Positions 24,275 to 38,100 of a stretch of 64,000 bases of DNA are shown here, piece by piece. This stretch comes from Fallopia convolvulus. Its lineage: Eukaryota; Streptophyta; Magnoliopsida; Caryophyllales; Polygonaceae. Position 1 is the stretch's first letter; each line of letters starts with the position of its first letter. Where the stretch lies: contig OZ024735.1 of NCBI GenBank assembly GCA_964016875.1, positions 9,347,338-9,411,337 of the forward strand. The letters are read 5' to 3'. A model generated the notes under the pieces. The model had not been told where the DNA came from. It saw nothing but the letters and a program-made list of their open reading frames with translations, and did no database searches. The position numbers were made by a program, and so were the translations under genes.

Positions 24275-26900
24275 TGTGTCTTTACAAATGGTTTTTCTTA
24301 GGCCCATGCCAGTCCATCAAAGCCAAAAAACGGAAAAAAAACTCGCAAAAGTTCTGGTACGAAAATCTTTGTACCATTTTACCTCAAACCTACATCCATT
24401 CCGAAAAAGCCATAAACGGTTCAACGGTCAAATGTGTCTTTACAAAATGTTTTTCTTAGACCCCAACTAGCACATCCAAGACAAAAAAACCGGAAAAACT
24501 CGCAAAAGTTTTGGTACGAAAATCTTCGTACCATTCAGCCTTAAACAAAGACCCTTCCCGAAAATGCCCTAAACGGTTGTAAGGTCGAATGTGTCTTTAC
24601 AAAAGGTATTTCTTAGGCCCATGCTAGTTTATCCAAGCCAAAAAATGAAAAAAACTCGCAAAAGTTCTGGTACGAAAATCTTCGTACCATTTTACCTCAA
24701 ACCTACACCCATTCCGAAAAAGCCCTAAACGGTTCAACGGTCAAATGTGTCTTTACAAAATGTTTTTCTTAGGCCCCAACTAGCACATCCAAGACAAAAA
24801 AACGGAAAAAACTCGCAAAAGTTCTGCAACGAAAATCTTCGTACCATTCAGCCTCAAACCAAGACCCTTCCCGAAAATGCCCTAAACGGTTGTACGGTCG
24901 AATGTGTCTTTACAAAATAATTTTCTTAGGCCCCAACTAGCACATCCAAGACAAAAAAGGAAAAAACTCGCAAAAGTTCTGGTACGAAAATCTTCGTACC
25001 ATTCAGCCTCAAACCAAGACCCTTCCCGAAAATGCCCTAAACGGTTGTACGGTGGAATGTGTCTTTACAAAATGTTTTTCTTAGGCCCCAACTAGCATAT
25101 CCAAGACAAAAAAAGGAAAAAACTCGCAAAAGTTCTGGTACTCAAATCTTCGTACCATTCAGCCTCAAACCAAGACCCTCTCCGAAAATGCCCTAAACGG
25201 TTGTACGGTCGAATGTGTCTTTATAAAATATTTTTCTAAGGCCCCAACTAGCACATCCAGGCAAAAAAACGGAAAAAACTCGCAAAAGTTCTGGTACGAA
25301 AATCTTCGTACCATTCAGCCTCAAACCAAGACCCTTACCGAAAATGCCCTAAACGGTCGTACAGTCAAATGTGTTTTTACAAAAGATTTTTCTTAGGCCC
25401 ATGCTAGTCCATCCAAGCCAAAAAACGGAAAAAAACTCAAACAAGATCTGGTACGAAAATCTTCGTACCATTTAACCTCAAACCTACATCCATTCTAAAA
25501 ATGCCATAAACGGTTCAATGGTCGAATGTGTCTTTACAAAATGTTTTTCTTAGACCTCAACTAGCACATCCAAGACAAAAAACGGAAAAAACTCGCAAAA
25601 GTTCTGGTACGAAAATCTTCGTACCATTCAGCCTCAAACCAAGACCCTTCCCGAAAAGGCCCTAAACGATTGTACGGTCGAATGTGTCTTTACAAAATAA
25701 TTTTCTTAGGCCCCAACTAGCACATACAAGACAAAAAACGGAAAAAACTCGCAAAAGTTCTGGTACGAAAATCTTCATACCATTCAGCCTTAAACCAAGA
25801 CCCTTCCCGAAAATGCCCTAAATGGACGTACGGTCGAATGTGTCTTTACAAAAGGTTTTTCTTAGGCCCATGCTAGTCCATCAAAGCCAAAAAACGGAAA
25901 AAAAAACTCGCAAAAGTTCTGGTACGAAAATCTTCGTACCATTTTACCTCAAACCTACATCCATTCCGAAAAAGCCATAAACGGTTCAACGGTCAAATGT
26001 GTCTTTACAAAATGTTTTTCTCAGACCCCAACTAGCACATCCAAGACAAAAAAAACGGAAAAACTCGCAAAAGTTCTGGTACGAAAATCTTCGTACCATT
26101 CAGCCTTAAACCAAGACCCTTCCCGAAAATGCCCTAAACGGTTGTAAGGTCGAATGTGTCTTTACAAAAGGTATTTCTTAGGCCCATGCTAGTGTATCCA
26201 AGCCAAAAAATGGAAAAAACTCGCAAAAGTTCTGGTACGAAAATCTTCGTACCATTTTACCTCAAACCTACATCCATTCCGAAAAAGCCATAAACGGTTC
26301 AACGGTCAAATGTGTCTTTACAAAATGTTTTTCTTAGACCCCAACTAACACATCCAAGACAAAAAAAAACGGAAAAACTCGCAAAAGTTCTGCTACCAAA
26401 ATCTTCGTACCTTTCAGCTTCAAACCAAGACCCTTCCCGAAAATGCCCTAAACGGTTGTACGGTCGAATGTGTCTTTACAAAATAATTTTCTTAGGCCCC
26501 AACTAGCACATCCAAGACAAAAAACGGAAAAAACTCGCAAAAGTTCTGGTACGAAAATCTTCGTACCATTCAGCCTTAAACCAAGACCCTTCCCGAAAAT
26601 GCCCTAAACGGTTGTAAGGTCGAATGTGTCTTTACAAAATAATTTTCTTAGGCCCCAACTAGCACATCCAAGACAAAAAACGGAAAAAACTCGCAAAAGT
26701 TCTGGTACGAAAATCTTCGTACCATTCAGCCTCAAACCAAGACCCTTCCCGAAAATGCCCTAAACGGTCGTACGGTCGAATATGTCTTTACAAATGGTTT
26801 TTCTTAGGCCCATGCCAGTCCATCAAAGCCAAAAAACGGAAAAAAAACTCGCAAAAGTTCTGATACGAAAATCTTCGTACCATTTTACCTCAAACCTACA
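24275..26900. repeat. Rearranged satellite block with a 7-monomer deletion junction
   Basis: 24276-24900 matches 15365-15990 (offset 8,911). From 24904 onward the match shifts to 17091 (offset 7,813), so 1,098 bp (seven monomers) present in copy 2 is absent. A one-base expansion of the A-run at about 26361-26369 (nine A versus eight near 18547) moves the later offset to 7,814. The same nine-A run reappears at 33703-33711, which marks descent. Confidence 0.8.
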
Positions 26901-29900
26901 TCCATTCCGAAAAAGCCATAAACGGTTCAACGGTCAAATGTGTCTTTACAAAATGTTTTTCTTAGACCCCAACTAGCACATCCAAGACAAAAAAACCGGA
27001 AAAACTCGCAAAAGTTTTGGTACGAAAATCTTCGTACCATTCAGCCTTAAACCAAGACCCTTCCCGAAAATGCCCTAAACAGTTGTAAGGTCGAATGTGT
27101 CTTTACAAAAGGTATTTCTTAGGCCCATGCTAGTGTATCCAAGCCAAAAAATGAAAAAAACTCGCAAAAGTTCTGGTACGAAAATCTTCGTACCATTCAG
27201 CCTCAAACCAAGACCCTTCCCGAAAATGCCCTAAACGGTTGTAAGGTCGAATGTGTCTTTACAAAAGGTATTTCTTAGGCCCATGCTAGCACATCCAAGA
27301 CAAAAAAGGAAAAAACTCGCAAAAGTTCTGCAACGAAAATCTTCGTACCATTCAGCCTCAAACCAAGACCCTTCCCGAAAATGCCCTAAACGGTTGTACG
27401 GTCGAATGTGTCTTTACAAAATAATTTTCTTAGGCCCCAACTAGCACATCCAAGACAAAAAAGGAAAAAACTCGCAAAAGTTCTGGTACGAAAATCTTCG
27501 TACCATTCAGCCTCCAACCAAGATCCTTCCCGAAAATGCCCTAAACGGTTGTACGGTCGAATGTGTCTTTACAAAATAATTTTCTTAGGCCCCAACTAGC
27601 ACATCCAAGACAAAAAACGGAAAAAACTCACAAAAGTTCTGGTACGAAAATCTTCGTAGCATTCAGCCTTAAACCAAGACCCTTCCCGAAAATGCCCTAA
27701 ACGGTTGTAAGGTCGAATGTGTCTTTACAAAAGGTATTCTTAGGCCCATGCTAGTGTATCCAAGCCAAAAAACGGAAAAAACTCGCAAAAGTTCTGGTAC
27801 GAAAATCTTCGTACCATTAAGCCTCAAACCAAGACCCTTCCCGAAAAGGCCCTAAACGGTTGTACGGTCGAATGTGTCTTTACACAATATTTTTCTAAGG
27901 CCCCAACTAGCACATCCAGGCAAAAAAACGGAAAAAACTCGCAAAAGTTCTGTTACGAAAATCTTCGTACCATTCAGCCTCAAACCAAGACCCTTCCCGA
28001 AAATGCCCTAAACGGTCGTACGGTCGAATGTGTCTTTACAAATGGTTTTTCTTAGGCCCATGCCAGTCCATCAAAGCCAAAAAACGGAAAAAAAACTCGC
28101 AAAAGTTCTGGTACGAAAATCTTTGTACCATTTTACCTCAAACCTACATCCATTCCGAAAAAGCCATAAACGGTTCAACGGTCAAATGTGTCTTTACAAA
28201 ATGTTTTTCTTAGACCCCAACTAGCACATCCAAGACAAAAAAACCGGAAAAACTCGCAAAAGTTTTGGTACGAAAATCTTCGTACCATTCAGCCTTAAAC
28301 CAAGACCCTTCCCGAAAATGCCCTAAACGGTTGTACGGTTGAATGTGTCTTTACAAAATAATTTTCTTAGGCCCCAACTAGCACATCCAAGACAAAAAAG
28401 GAAAAAACTCGCAAAAGTTCTGCAACGAAAATCTTCGTACCATTCAGCCTCAAACCAAGACCCTTCCCGAAAATGCCCTAAACGGTTGTACGGTCGAATG
28501 TGTCTTTACAAAATAATTTTCTTAGGCCCCAACTAGCACATCCAAGACAAAAAAGGAAAAAACTCGCAAAAGTTCTGGTACGAAAATCTTCGTACCATTC
28601 AGCCTCAAACCAAGACCCTTCCCGAAAATGCCCTAAACGGTCGTACGATCGAATGTGTCTTTACAAATGGTTTTTCTTAGGCCCATGCCAGTCCATCAAA
28701 GCCAAAAAACGGAAAAAAAACTCGCAAAAGTTCTGGTACGAAAATCTTTGTACCATTTTACCTCAAACCTACATCCATTCCGAAAAAGCCATAAACGGTT
28801 CAACGGTCAAATGTGTCTTTACAAAATGTTTTTCTTAGACCCCAACTAGCACATCCAAGACAAAAAAACCGGAAAAACTCGCAAAAGTTTTGGTACGAAA
28901 ATCTTCGTACCATTCAGCCTTAAACCAAGACCCTTCCCGAAAATGCCCTAAACAGTTGTAAGGTCGAATGTGTCTTTACAAAAGGTATTTCTTAGGCCCA
29001 TGCTAGTGTATCCAAGCCAAAAAATGAAAAAAACTCGCAAAAGTTCTGGTACGAAAATCTTCGTACCATTCAGCCTCAAACCAAGACCCTTCCCGAAAAT
29101 GCCCTAAACGGTTGTAAGGTCGAATGTGTCTTTACAAAAGGTATTTCTTAGGCCCATGCTAGCACATCCAAGACAAAAAAGGAAAAAACTCGCAAAAGTT
29201 CTGCAACGAAAATCTTCGTACCATTCAGCCTCAAACCAAGACCCTTCCCGAAAATGCCCTAAACGGTTGTACGGTCGAATGTGTCTTTACAAAATAATTT
29301 TCTTAGGCCCCAACTAGCACATCCAAGACAAAAAAGGAAAAAACTCGCAAAAGTTCTGGTACGAAAATCTTCGTACCATTCAGCCTCCAACCAAGATCCT
29401 TCCCGAAAATGCCCTAAACGGTTGTACGGTCGAATGTGTCTTTACAAAATAATTTTCTTAGGCCCCAACTAGCACATCCAAGACAAAAAACGGAAAAAAC
29501 TCACAAAAGTTCTGGTACGAAAATCTTCGTAGCATTCAGCCTTAAACCAAGACCCTTCCCGAAAATGCCCTAAACGGTTGTAAGGTCGAATGTGTCTTTA
29601 CAAAAGGTATTCTTAGGCCCATGCTAGTGTATCCAAGCCAAAAAACGGAAAAAACTCGCAAAAGTTCTGGTACGAAAATCTTCGTACCATTAAGCCTCAA
29701 ACCAAGACCCTTCCCGAAAAGGCCCTAAACGGTTGTACGGTCGAATGTGTCTTTACACAATATTTTTCTAAGGCCCCAACTAGCACATCCAGGCAAAAAA
29801 ACGGAAAAAACTCGCAAAAGTTCTGTTACGAAAATCTTCGTACCATTCAGCCTCAAACCAAGACCCTTCCCGAAAATGCCCTAAACGGTCGTACGGTCGA

Positions 29901-32370
29901 ATGTGTCTTTACAAATGGTTTTTCTTAGGCCCATGCCAGTCCATCAAAGCCAAAAAACGGAAAAAAAACTCGCAAAAGTTCTGGTACGAAAATCTTTGTA
30001 CCATTTTACCTCAAACCTACATCCATTCCGAAAAAGCCATAAACGGTTCAACGGTCAAATGTGTCTTTACAAAATGTTTTTCTTAGACCCCAACTAGCAC
30101 ATCCAAGACAAAAAAACCGGAAAAACTCGCAAAAGTTTTGGTACGAAAATCTTCGTACCATTCAGCCTTAAACCAAGACCCTTCCCGAAAATGCCCTAAA
30201 CGGTTGTACGGTTGAATGTGTCTTTACAAAATAATTTTCTTAGGCCCCAACTAGCACATCCAAGACAAAAAAGGAAAAAACTCGCAAAAGTTCTGCAACG
30301 AAAATCTTCGTACCATTCAGCCTCAAACCAAGACCCTTCCCGAAAATGCCCTAAACGGTTGTACGGTCGAATGTGTCTTTACAAAATAATTTTCTTAGGC
30401 CCCAACTAGCACATCCAAGACAAAAAAGGAAAAAACTCGCAAAAGTTCTGGTACGAAAATCTTCGTACCATTCAGCCTCAAACCAAGACCCTTCCCGAAA
30501 ATGCCCTAAACGGTCGTACGATCGAATATGTCTTTACAAATGGTTTTTCTTAGGCCCATGCCAGTCCATCAAAGCCAAAAAACGGAAAAAAAACTCGCAA
30601 AAGTTCTGGTACGAAAATCTTTGTACCATTTTACCTCAAACCTACATCCATTCCGAAAAAGCCATAAACGGTTCAACGGTCAAATGTGTCTTTACAAAAT
30701 GTTTTTCTTAGACCCCAACTAGCACATCCAAGACAAAAAAACCGGAAAAACTCGCAAAAGTTTTGGTACGAAAATCTTCCTACCATTCAGCCTTAAACCA
30801 AGACCCTTCCCGAAAATGCCCTAAACAGTTGTAAGGTCGAATGTGTCTTTACAAAAGGTATTTCTTAGGCCCATGCTAGTGTATCCAAGCCAAAAAATGA
30901 AAAAAACTCGCAAAAGTTCTGGTACGAAAATCTTCGTACCATTCAGCCTCAAACCAAGACCCTTCCCGAAAATGCCCTAAACGGTTGTAAGGTCGAATGT
31001 GTCTTTACAAAAGGTATTTCTTAGGCCCATGCTAGCACATCCAAGACAAAAAAGGAAAAAACTCGCAAAAGTTCTGGTACGAAAATCTTCGTACCATTCA
31101 GCCTCAAACCAAGACCCTTCCCGAAAATGCCCTAAACGGTTGTACGGTCGAATGTGTCTTTACAAAATAATTTTCTTAGGCCCCAACTAGCACATCCAAG
31201 ACAAAAAAGGAAAAAACTCGCAAAAGTTCTGGTACGAAAATCTTCGTACCATTCAGCCTCCAACCAAGATCCTTCCCGAAAATGCCCTAAACGGTTGTAC
31301 GGTCGAATGTGTCTTTACAAAATAATTTTCTTAGGCCCCAACTAGCACATCCAAGACAAAAAACGGAAAAAACTCACAAAAGTTCTGGTACGAAAATCTT
31401 CGTAGCATTCAGCCTTAAACCAAGACCCTTCCCGAAAATGCCCTAAACGGTTGTAAGGTCGAATGTGTCTTTACAAAAGGTATTCTTAGGCCCATGCTAG
31501 TGTATCCAAGCCAAAAAACGGAAAAAACTCGCAAAAGTTCTGGTACGAAAATCTTCGTACCATTAAGCCTCAAACCAAGACCCTTCCCGAAAAGGCCCTA
31601 AACGGTTGTACGGTCGAATGTGTCTTTACACAATATTTTTCTAAGGCCCCAACTAGCACATCCAGGCAAAAAAACGGAAAAAACTCGCAAAAGTTCTGTT
31701 ACGAAAATCTTCGTACCATTCAGCCTCAAACCAAGACCCTTCCCGAAAATGCCCTAAACGGTCGTACGATCGAATGTGTCTTTACAAATGGTTTTTCTTA
31801 GGCCCATGCCAGTCCATCAAAGCCAAAAAACGGAAAAAAAACTCGCAAAAGTTCTGGTACGAAAATCTTTGTACCATTTTACCTCAAACCTACATCCATT
31901 CCGAAAAAGCCATAAACGGTTCAACGGTCAAATGTGTCTTTACAAAATGTTTTTCTTAGACCCCAACTAGCACATCCAAGACAAAAAAACCGGAAAAACT
32001 CGCAAAAGATTTGGTACGAAAATCTTCGTACCATTCAGCCTTAAACCAAGACCCTTCCCGAAAATGCCCTAAACGGTTGTACGGTTGAATGTGTCTTTAC
32101 AAAATAATTTTCTTAGGCCCCAACTAGCACATCCAAGACAAAAAAGGAAAAAACTCGCAAAAGTTCTGCAACGAAAATCTTCGTACCATTCAGCCTCAAA
32201 CCAAGACCCTTCCCGAAAATGCCCTAAACGGTTGTACGGTCGAATGTGTCTTTACAAAATAATTTTCTTAGGCCCCAACTAGCACATCCAAGACAAAAAA
32301 GGAAAAAACTCGCAAAAGTTCTGGTACGAAAATCTTCGTACCATTCAGCCTCAAACCAAGACCCTTCCCG
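26900..32370. repeat. 12-monomer higher-order repeat, 1,873 bp, about three copies
   Basis: Landmarks recur at 1,873 bp: 27253/29126/30999, 27408/29281/31154, 28030/29903/31776 and 28339/30212/32085. All three copies carry cttcgtagcattc in the same monomer (about 27655, 29528 and 31401), a marker not seen in the earlier blocks. Copy-specific changes include gcaacg to ggtacg at about 31077, cgtacg-atcg or -gtcg alternation before the C-type monomer, and cttcctacc at about 30778. The third copy grades into the next block near 32370 at the aataccctaaac...ggtgg marker. Confidence 0.87.
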
Positions 32371-35187
32371 AAAATACCCTAAACGGTTGTACGGTGGAAT
32401 GTGTCTTTACAAAATGTTTTTCTTAGGCCCCAACTAGCACATCCAAGACAAAAAAAGGAAAAAACTCGCAAAAGTTCTGGTACTCAAATCTTCGTACCAT
32501 TCAGCCTCAAACCAAGACCCTCTCCGAAAATGCTCTAAACGGTTGTACGGTCGAATGTGTCTTTACAAAATATTTTTCTAAGGCCCCAACTAGCACATCC
32601 AGGCAAAAAAACGGAAAAAACTCGCAAAAGTTCTCGTACGAAAATCTTCGTACCATTCAGCCTCAAACCAAGACCCTTCCCGAAAATGCCCTAAACGGTC
32701 GTACGGTCAAATGTGTTTTTACAAAAGATTTTTCTTAGGCCCATGCTAGTCCATCCAAGCCAAAAAACGGAAAAAAACTCAAACAAGATCTGGTACGAAA
32801 ATCTTCGTACCATTTAACCTCAAACCTACATCCATTCTAAAAATGCCATAAACGGTTCAATGGTCGAATGTGTCTTTACAAAATGTTTTTCTTAGACCTC
32901 AACTAGCACATCCAAGACAAAAAACGGAAAAAACTCGCAAAAGTTCTGGTACGAAAATCTTCGTACCATTCAGCCTCAAACCAAGACCCTTCCCGAAAAG
33001 GCCCTAAACGATTGTACGGTCGAATGTGTCTTTACAAAATAATTTTCTTAGGCCCCAACTAGCACATCCAAGACAAAAAACGGAAAAAACTCGCAAAAGT
33101 TCTGGTACGAAAATCTTCGTACCATTCAGCCTTAAACCAAGACCCTTCCCGAAAATGCCCTAAATGGACGTACGGTCGAATGTGTCTTTACAAAAGGTTT
33201 TTCTTAGGCCCATGCTAGTCCATCAAAGCCAAAAAACGGAAAAAAAAACTCGCAAAAGTTCTGGTACGAAAATCTTCGTACCATTTTACCTCAAACCTAC
33301 ATCCATTCCGAAAAAGCCATAAACGGTTCAACGGTCAAATGTGTCTTTACAAAATGTTTTTCTCAGACCCCAACTAGCACATCCAAGACAAAAAAAACGG
33401 AAAAACTCGCAAAAGTTCTGGTACGAAAATCTTCGTACCATTCAGCCTTAAACCAAGACCCTTCCCGAAAATGCCCTAAACGGTTGTAAGGTCGAATGTG
33501 TCTTTACAAAAGGTATTTCTTAGGCCCATGCTAGTTTATCCAAGCCAAAAAATGGAAAAAACTCGCAAAAGTTCTGGTACGAAAATCTTCGTACCATTTT
33601 ACCTCAAACCTACATCCATTCCGAAAAAGCCATAAACGGTTCAACGGTCAAATGTGTCTTTACAAAATGTTTTTCTTAGACCCCAACTAACACATCCAAG
33701 ACAAAAAAAAACGGAAAAACTCGCAAAAGTTCTGCTACCAAAATCTTCGTACCTTTCAGCTTCAAACCAAGACCCTTCCCGAAAATGCCCTAAACGGTTG
33801 TACGGTCGAATGTGTCTTTACAAAATAATTTTCTTAGGCCCCAACTAGCACATCCAAGACAAAAAACGGAAAAAACTCGCAAAAGTTCTGGTACGAAAAT
33901 CTTCGTACCATTCAGCCTTAAACCAAGACCCTTCCCGAAAATGCCCTAAACGGTTGTAAGGTCGAATGTGTCTTTACAAAATAATTTTCTTAGGCCCCAA
34001 CTAGCACATCCAAGACAAAAAACGGAAAAAACTCGCAAAAGTTCTGGTACGAAAATCTTCGTACCATTCAGCCTCAAACCAAGACCCTTCCCGAAAATGC
34101 CCTAAACGGTCGTACGGTCGAATATGTCTTTACAAATGGTTTTTCTTAGGCCCATGCCAGTCCATCAAAGCCAAAAAACGGAAAAAAAACTCGCAAAAGT
34201 TCTGATACGAAAATCTTCGTACCATTTTACCTCAAACCTACATCCATTCCGAAAAAGCCATAAACGGTTCAACGGTCAAATGTGTCTTTACAAAATGTTT
34301 TTCTTAGACCCCAACTAGCACATCCAAGACAAAAAAACCGGAAAAACTCGCAAAAGTTTTGGTACGAAAATCTTCGTACCATTCAGCCTTAAACCAAGAC
34401 CCTTCCCGAAAATGCCCTAAACAGTTGTAAGGTCGAATGTGTCTTTACAAAAGGTATTTCTTAGGCCCATGCTAGTGTATCCAAGCCAAAAAATGAAAAA
34501 AACTCGCAAAAGTTCTGGTACGAAAATCTTCGTACCATTCAGCCTCAAACCAAGACCCTTCCCGAAAATGCCCTAAACGGTTGTAAGGTCGAATGTGTCT
34601 TTACAAAAGGTATTTCTTAGGCCCATGCTAGCACATCCAAGACAAAAAAGGAAAAAACTCGCAAAAGTTCTGCAACGAAAATCTTCGTACCATTCAGCCT
34701 CAAACCAAGACCCTTCCCGAAAATGCCCTAAACGGTTGTACGGTCGAATGTGTCTTTACAAAATAATTTTCTTAGGCCCCAACTAGCACATCCAAGACAA
34801 AAAAGGAAAAAACTCGCAAAAGTTCTGGTACGAAAATCTTCGTACCATTCAGCCTCCAACCAAGATCCTTCCCGAAAATGCCCTAAACGGTTGTACGGTC
34901 GAATGTGTCTTTACAAAATAATTTTCTTAGGCCCCAACTAGCACATCCAAGACAAAAAACGGAAAAAACTCACAAAAGTTCTGGTACGAAAATCTTCGTA
35001 GCATTCAGCCTTAAACCAAGACCCTTCCCGAAAATGCCCTAAACGGTTGTAAGGTCGAATGTGTCTTTACAAAAGGTATTCTTAGGCCCATGCTAGTGTA
35101 TCCAAGCCAAAAAACGGAAAAAACTCGCAAAAGTTCTGGTACGAAAATCTTCGTACCATTAAGCCTCAAACCAAGACCCTTCCCGAA
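32246..35187. repeat. Segmental copy of 24904-27845 (offset 7,342 bp, 47 monomers)
   Basis: Landmarks 24904/32246, 26312/33654, 26782/34124, 27253/34595 and 27408/34750 all differ by 7,342 bp. The shared nine-A run and the cttcgtagc marker confirm the relationship. The copy ends abruptly at about 35187. There the expected aaaaggccc D-type junction is replaced by aaaatgccctaaacgattgaaagg, sequence otherwise found at about 20515, 12850 and 38000. Confidence 0.85.
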
Positions 35188-35189
35188 AA

Positions 35190-38100
35190 TGCCCTAAACG
35201 ATTGAAAGGTCGAATGTGACTTTACAAAAGGTATTTCTTAGGCCCATGCTAGTGTATCCAAGCCAAAAAATGAAAAAAACTCGCAAAAGTTCTGGTACGA
35301 AAATCTTCGTACCATTTTACCTCAAACCTACACCCATTCCGAAAAAGCCCTAAACGGTTCAACGGTCAAATGTGTCTTTACAAAATGTTTTTCTTAGACC
35401 CCAACTAGCACATCCAAGACAAAAAAACCGGAAAAACTCGCAAAAGTTTTGGTACGAAAATCTTCGTACCATTCAGCCTTAAACCAAGACCCTTCCCGAA
35501 AATGCCCTAAACGGTTGTAAGGTCGAATGTGTCTTTACAAAAGGTATTCTTAGGCCCATGCTAGTGTATCCAAGCCAAAAAACGGAAAAAACTCGCAAAA
35601 GTTCTGCTACGAAAATCTTCGTACCATTCAACCTCAAACCAAGACCCTTCCCGAAAATGCCCTGAACGGTTGTACGGTCGAATGTGAATTTACAAAAGGT
35701 TTTTCTTAGGCCCCAACTAGCACATCCAAGACAAAAAAACGGAAAAAACTCGCAAAAGTTCTGGTACTAAAATCTTCGTACCATTCAGCCTCAAACCAAG
35801 ACCCTCTCCGAAAATGCCCTAAACGGTTGTACGGTCGAATGTGTCTTTACAAAATATTTTTCTAAGGACCCAACTAGCACATCCAGGCAAAAAAACGGAA
35901 AAAACTCGCAAAAGTTCTGGTACGAAAATCTTCGTACCATTCAACCTCAAACCAAGACCCTTCCCGAAAATGCCCTAAACGGTCGTACGGTCGAATGTGA
36001 TTTTACAAAAGGATTTTCTTAGGCCCATGCTAGTCCATCCAAGCCAAAAAACGGAAAAAAACTCAAACAAGATCTGGTACGAAAATCTTCGTACCATTTA
36101 ACCTCAAACCTACATCCATTCTAAAAATGTCATAAACGGTTCAATGGTCGAATGTGTCTTTACAAAATGTTTTTCTTAGACCCCAACTAGCACATGCAAG
36201 ACAAAAAACGGAAAAAACTCGCAAAAGTTCTGGTACGAAAATCTTCGTACCATTCAGCCTCAAACCAAGACCCTTCCCGAAAAGGCCCTAAACGGTTGTA
36301 CGGTCGAATGTGTCTTTACACAATATTTTTCTAAGGCCCCAACTAGCATATCAAGGCAAAAAAACGGAAAAAACTCGCAAAAGTTCTGTTACGAAAATCT
36401 TCGTACCATTCAGCCTCAAACCAAGACCCTTCCCGAAAATGCCCTAAACGGTCGTACGGTCGAATATGTCTTTACAAATGGTTTTTCTTAGGCCCATGCC
36501 AGTCCATCAAAGCCAAAAAACGGAAAAAAAACTCGCAAAAGTTCTGATACGAAAATCTTCGTACCATTTTACCTCAAACCTACATCCATTCCGAAAAAGC
36601 CATAAACGGTTCAACGGTCAAATGTGTCTTTACAAAATGTTTTTCTTAGACCCCAACTAGCACATCCAAGACAAAAAAACCGGAAAAACTCGCAAAAGTT
36701 TTGGTACGAAAATCTTCGTACCATTCAGCCTTAAACCAAGACCCTTCCCGAAAATGCCCTAAACAGTTGTAAGGTCGAATGTGTCTTTACAAAAGGTATT
36801 TCTTAGGCCCATGCTAGTGTATCCAAGCCAAAAAATGAAAAAAACTCGCAAAAGTTCTGGTACGAAAATCTTCGTACCATTCAGCCTCAAACCAAGACCC
36901 TTCCCGAAAATGCCCTAAACGGTTGTAAGGTCGAATGTGTCTTTACAAAAGGTATTTCTTAGGCCCATGCTAGCACATCCAAGACAAAAAAGGAAAAAAC
37001 TCGCAAAAGTTCTGCAACGAAAATCTTCGTACCATTCAGCCTCAAACCAAGACCCTTCCCGAAAATGCCCTAAACGGTTGTACGGTCGAATGTGTCTTTA
37101 CAAAATAATTTTCTTAGGCCCCAACTAGCACATCCAAGACAAAAAAGGAAAAAACTCGCAAAAGTTCTGGTACGAAAATCTTCGTACCATTCAGCCTCCA
37201 ACCAAGATCCTTCCCGAAAATGCCCTAAACGGTTGTACGGTCGAATGTGTCTTTACAAAATAATTTTCTTAGGCCCCAACTAGCACATCCAAGACAAAAA
37301 ACGGAAAAAACTCACAAAAGTTCTGGTACGAAAATCTTCGTACCATTCAGCCTTAAACCAAGACCCTTCCCGAAAAAGCCCTAAACGGTTGTAAGGTCGA
37401 ATGTGTCTTTACAAAAGGTATTCTTAGGCCCATGCTAGTGTATCCAAGCCAAAAAACGGAAAAAACTCGCAAAAGTTCTGGTACGAAAATCTTCGTACCA
37501 TTAAGCCTCAAACCAAGACCCTTCCCGAAAAGGCCCTAAACGGTTGTACGGTCGAATGTGTCTTTACACAATATTTTTCTAAGGCCCCAACTAGCACATC
37601 CAGGCAAAAAAACGGAAAAAACTCGCAAAAGTTCTGTTACGAAAATCTTCGTACCATTCAGCCTCAAACCAAGACCCTTCCCGAAAATGCCCTAAACGGT
37701 CGTACGATCGAATGTGTCTTTACAAATGGTTTTTCTTAGGCCCATGCCAGTCCATCAAAGCCAAAAAACGGAAAAAAAACTCGCAAAAGTTCTGGTACGA
37801 AAATCTTTGTACCATTTTACCTCAAACCTACATCCATTCCGAAAAAGCCATAAACGGTTCAACGGTCAAATGTGTCTTTACAAAATGTTTTTCTTAGACC
37901 CCAACTAGCACATCCAAGACAAAAAAACCGGAAAAACTCGCAAAAGTTTTGGTACGAAAATCTTCGTACCATTCAGCCTTAAACCAAGACCCTTCCCGAA
38001 AATGCCCTAAACGATTGAAAGGTCGAATGTGACTTTACAAAAGGTATTTCTTAGGCCCATGCTAGTGTATCCAAGCCAAAAAATGAAAAAAACTCGCAAA

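Noticed and set aside
28500..28838. 112-codon open frame spanning two monomers (also 30373-30711; 109 codons at 55215-55544 and 62881-63210)
   Set aside because: Longer only because adjacent 156-bp monomers (a multiple of three) lack a stop in that phase. The same array without the chance variant has the stop. Not evidence of a protein.
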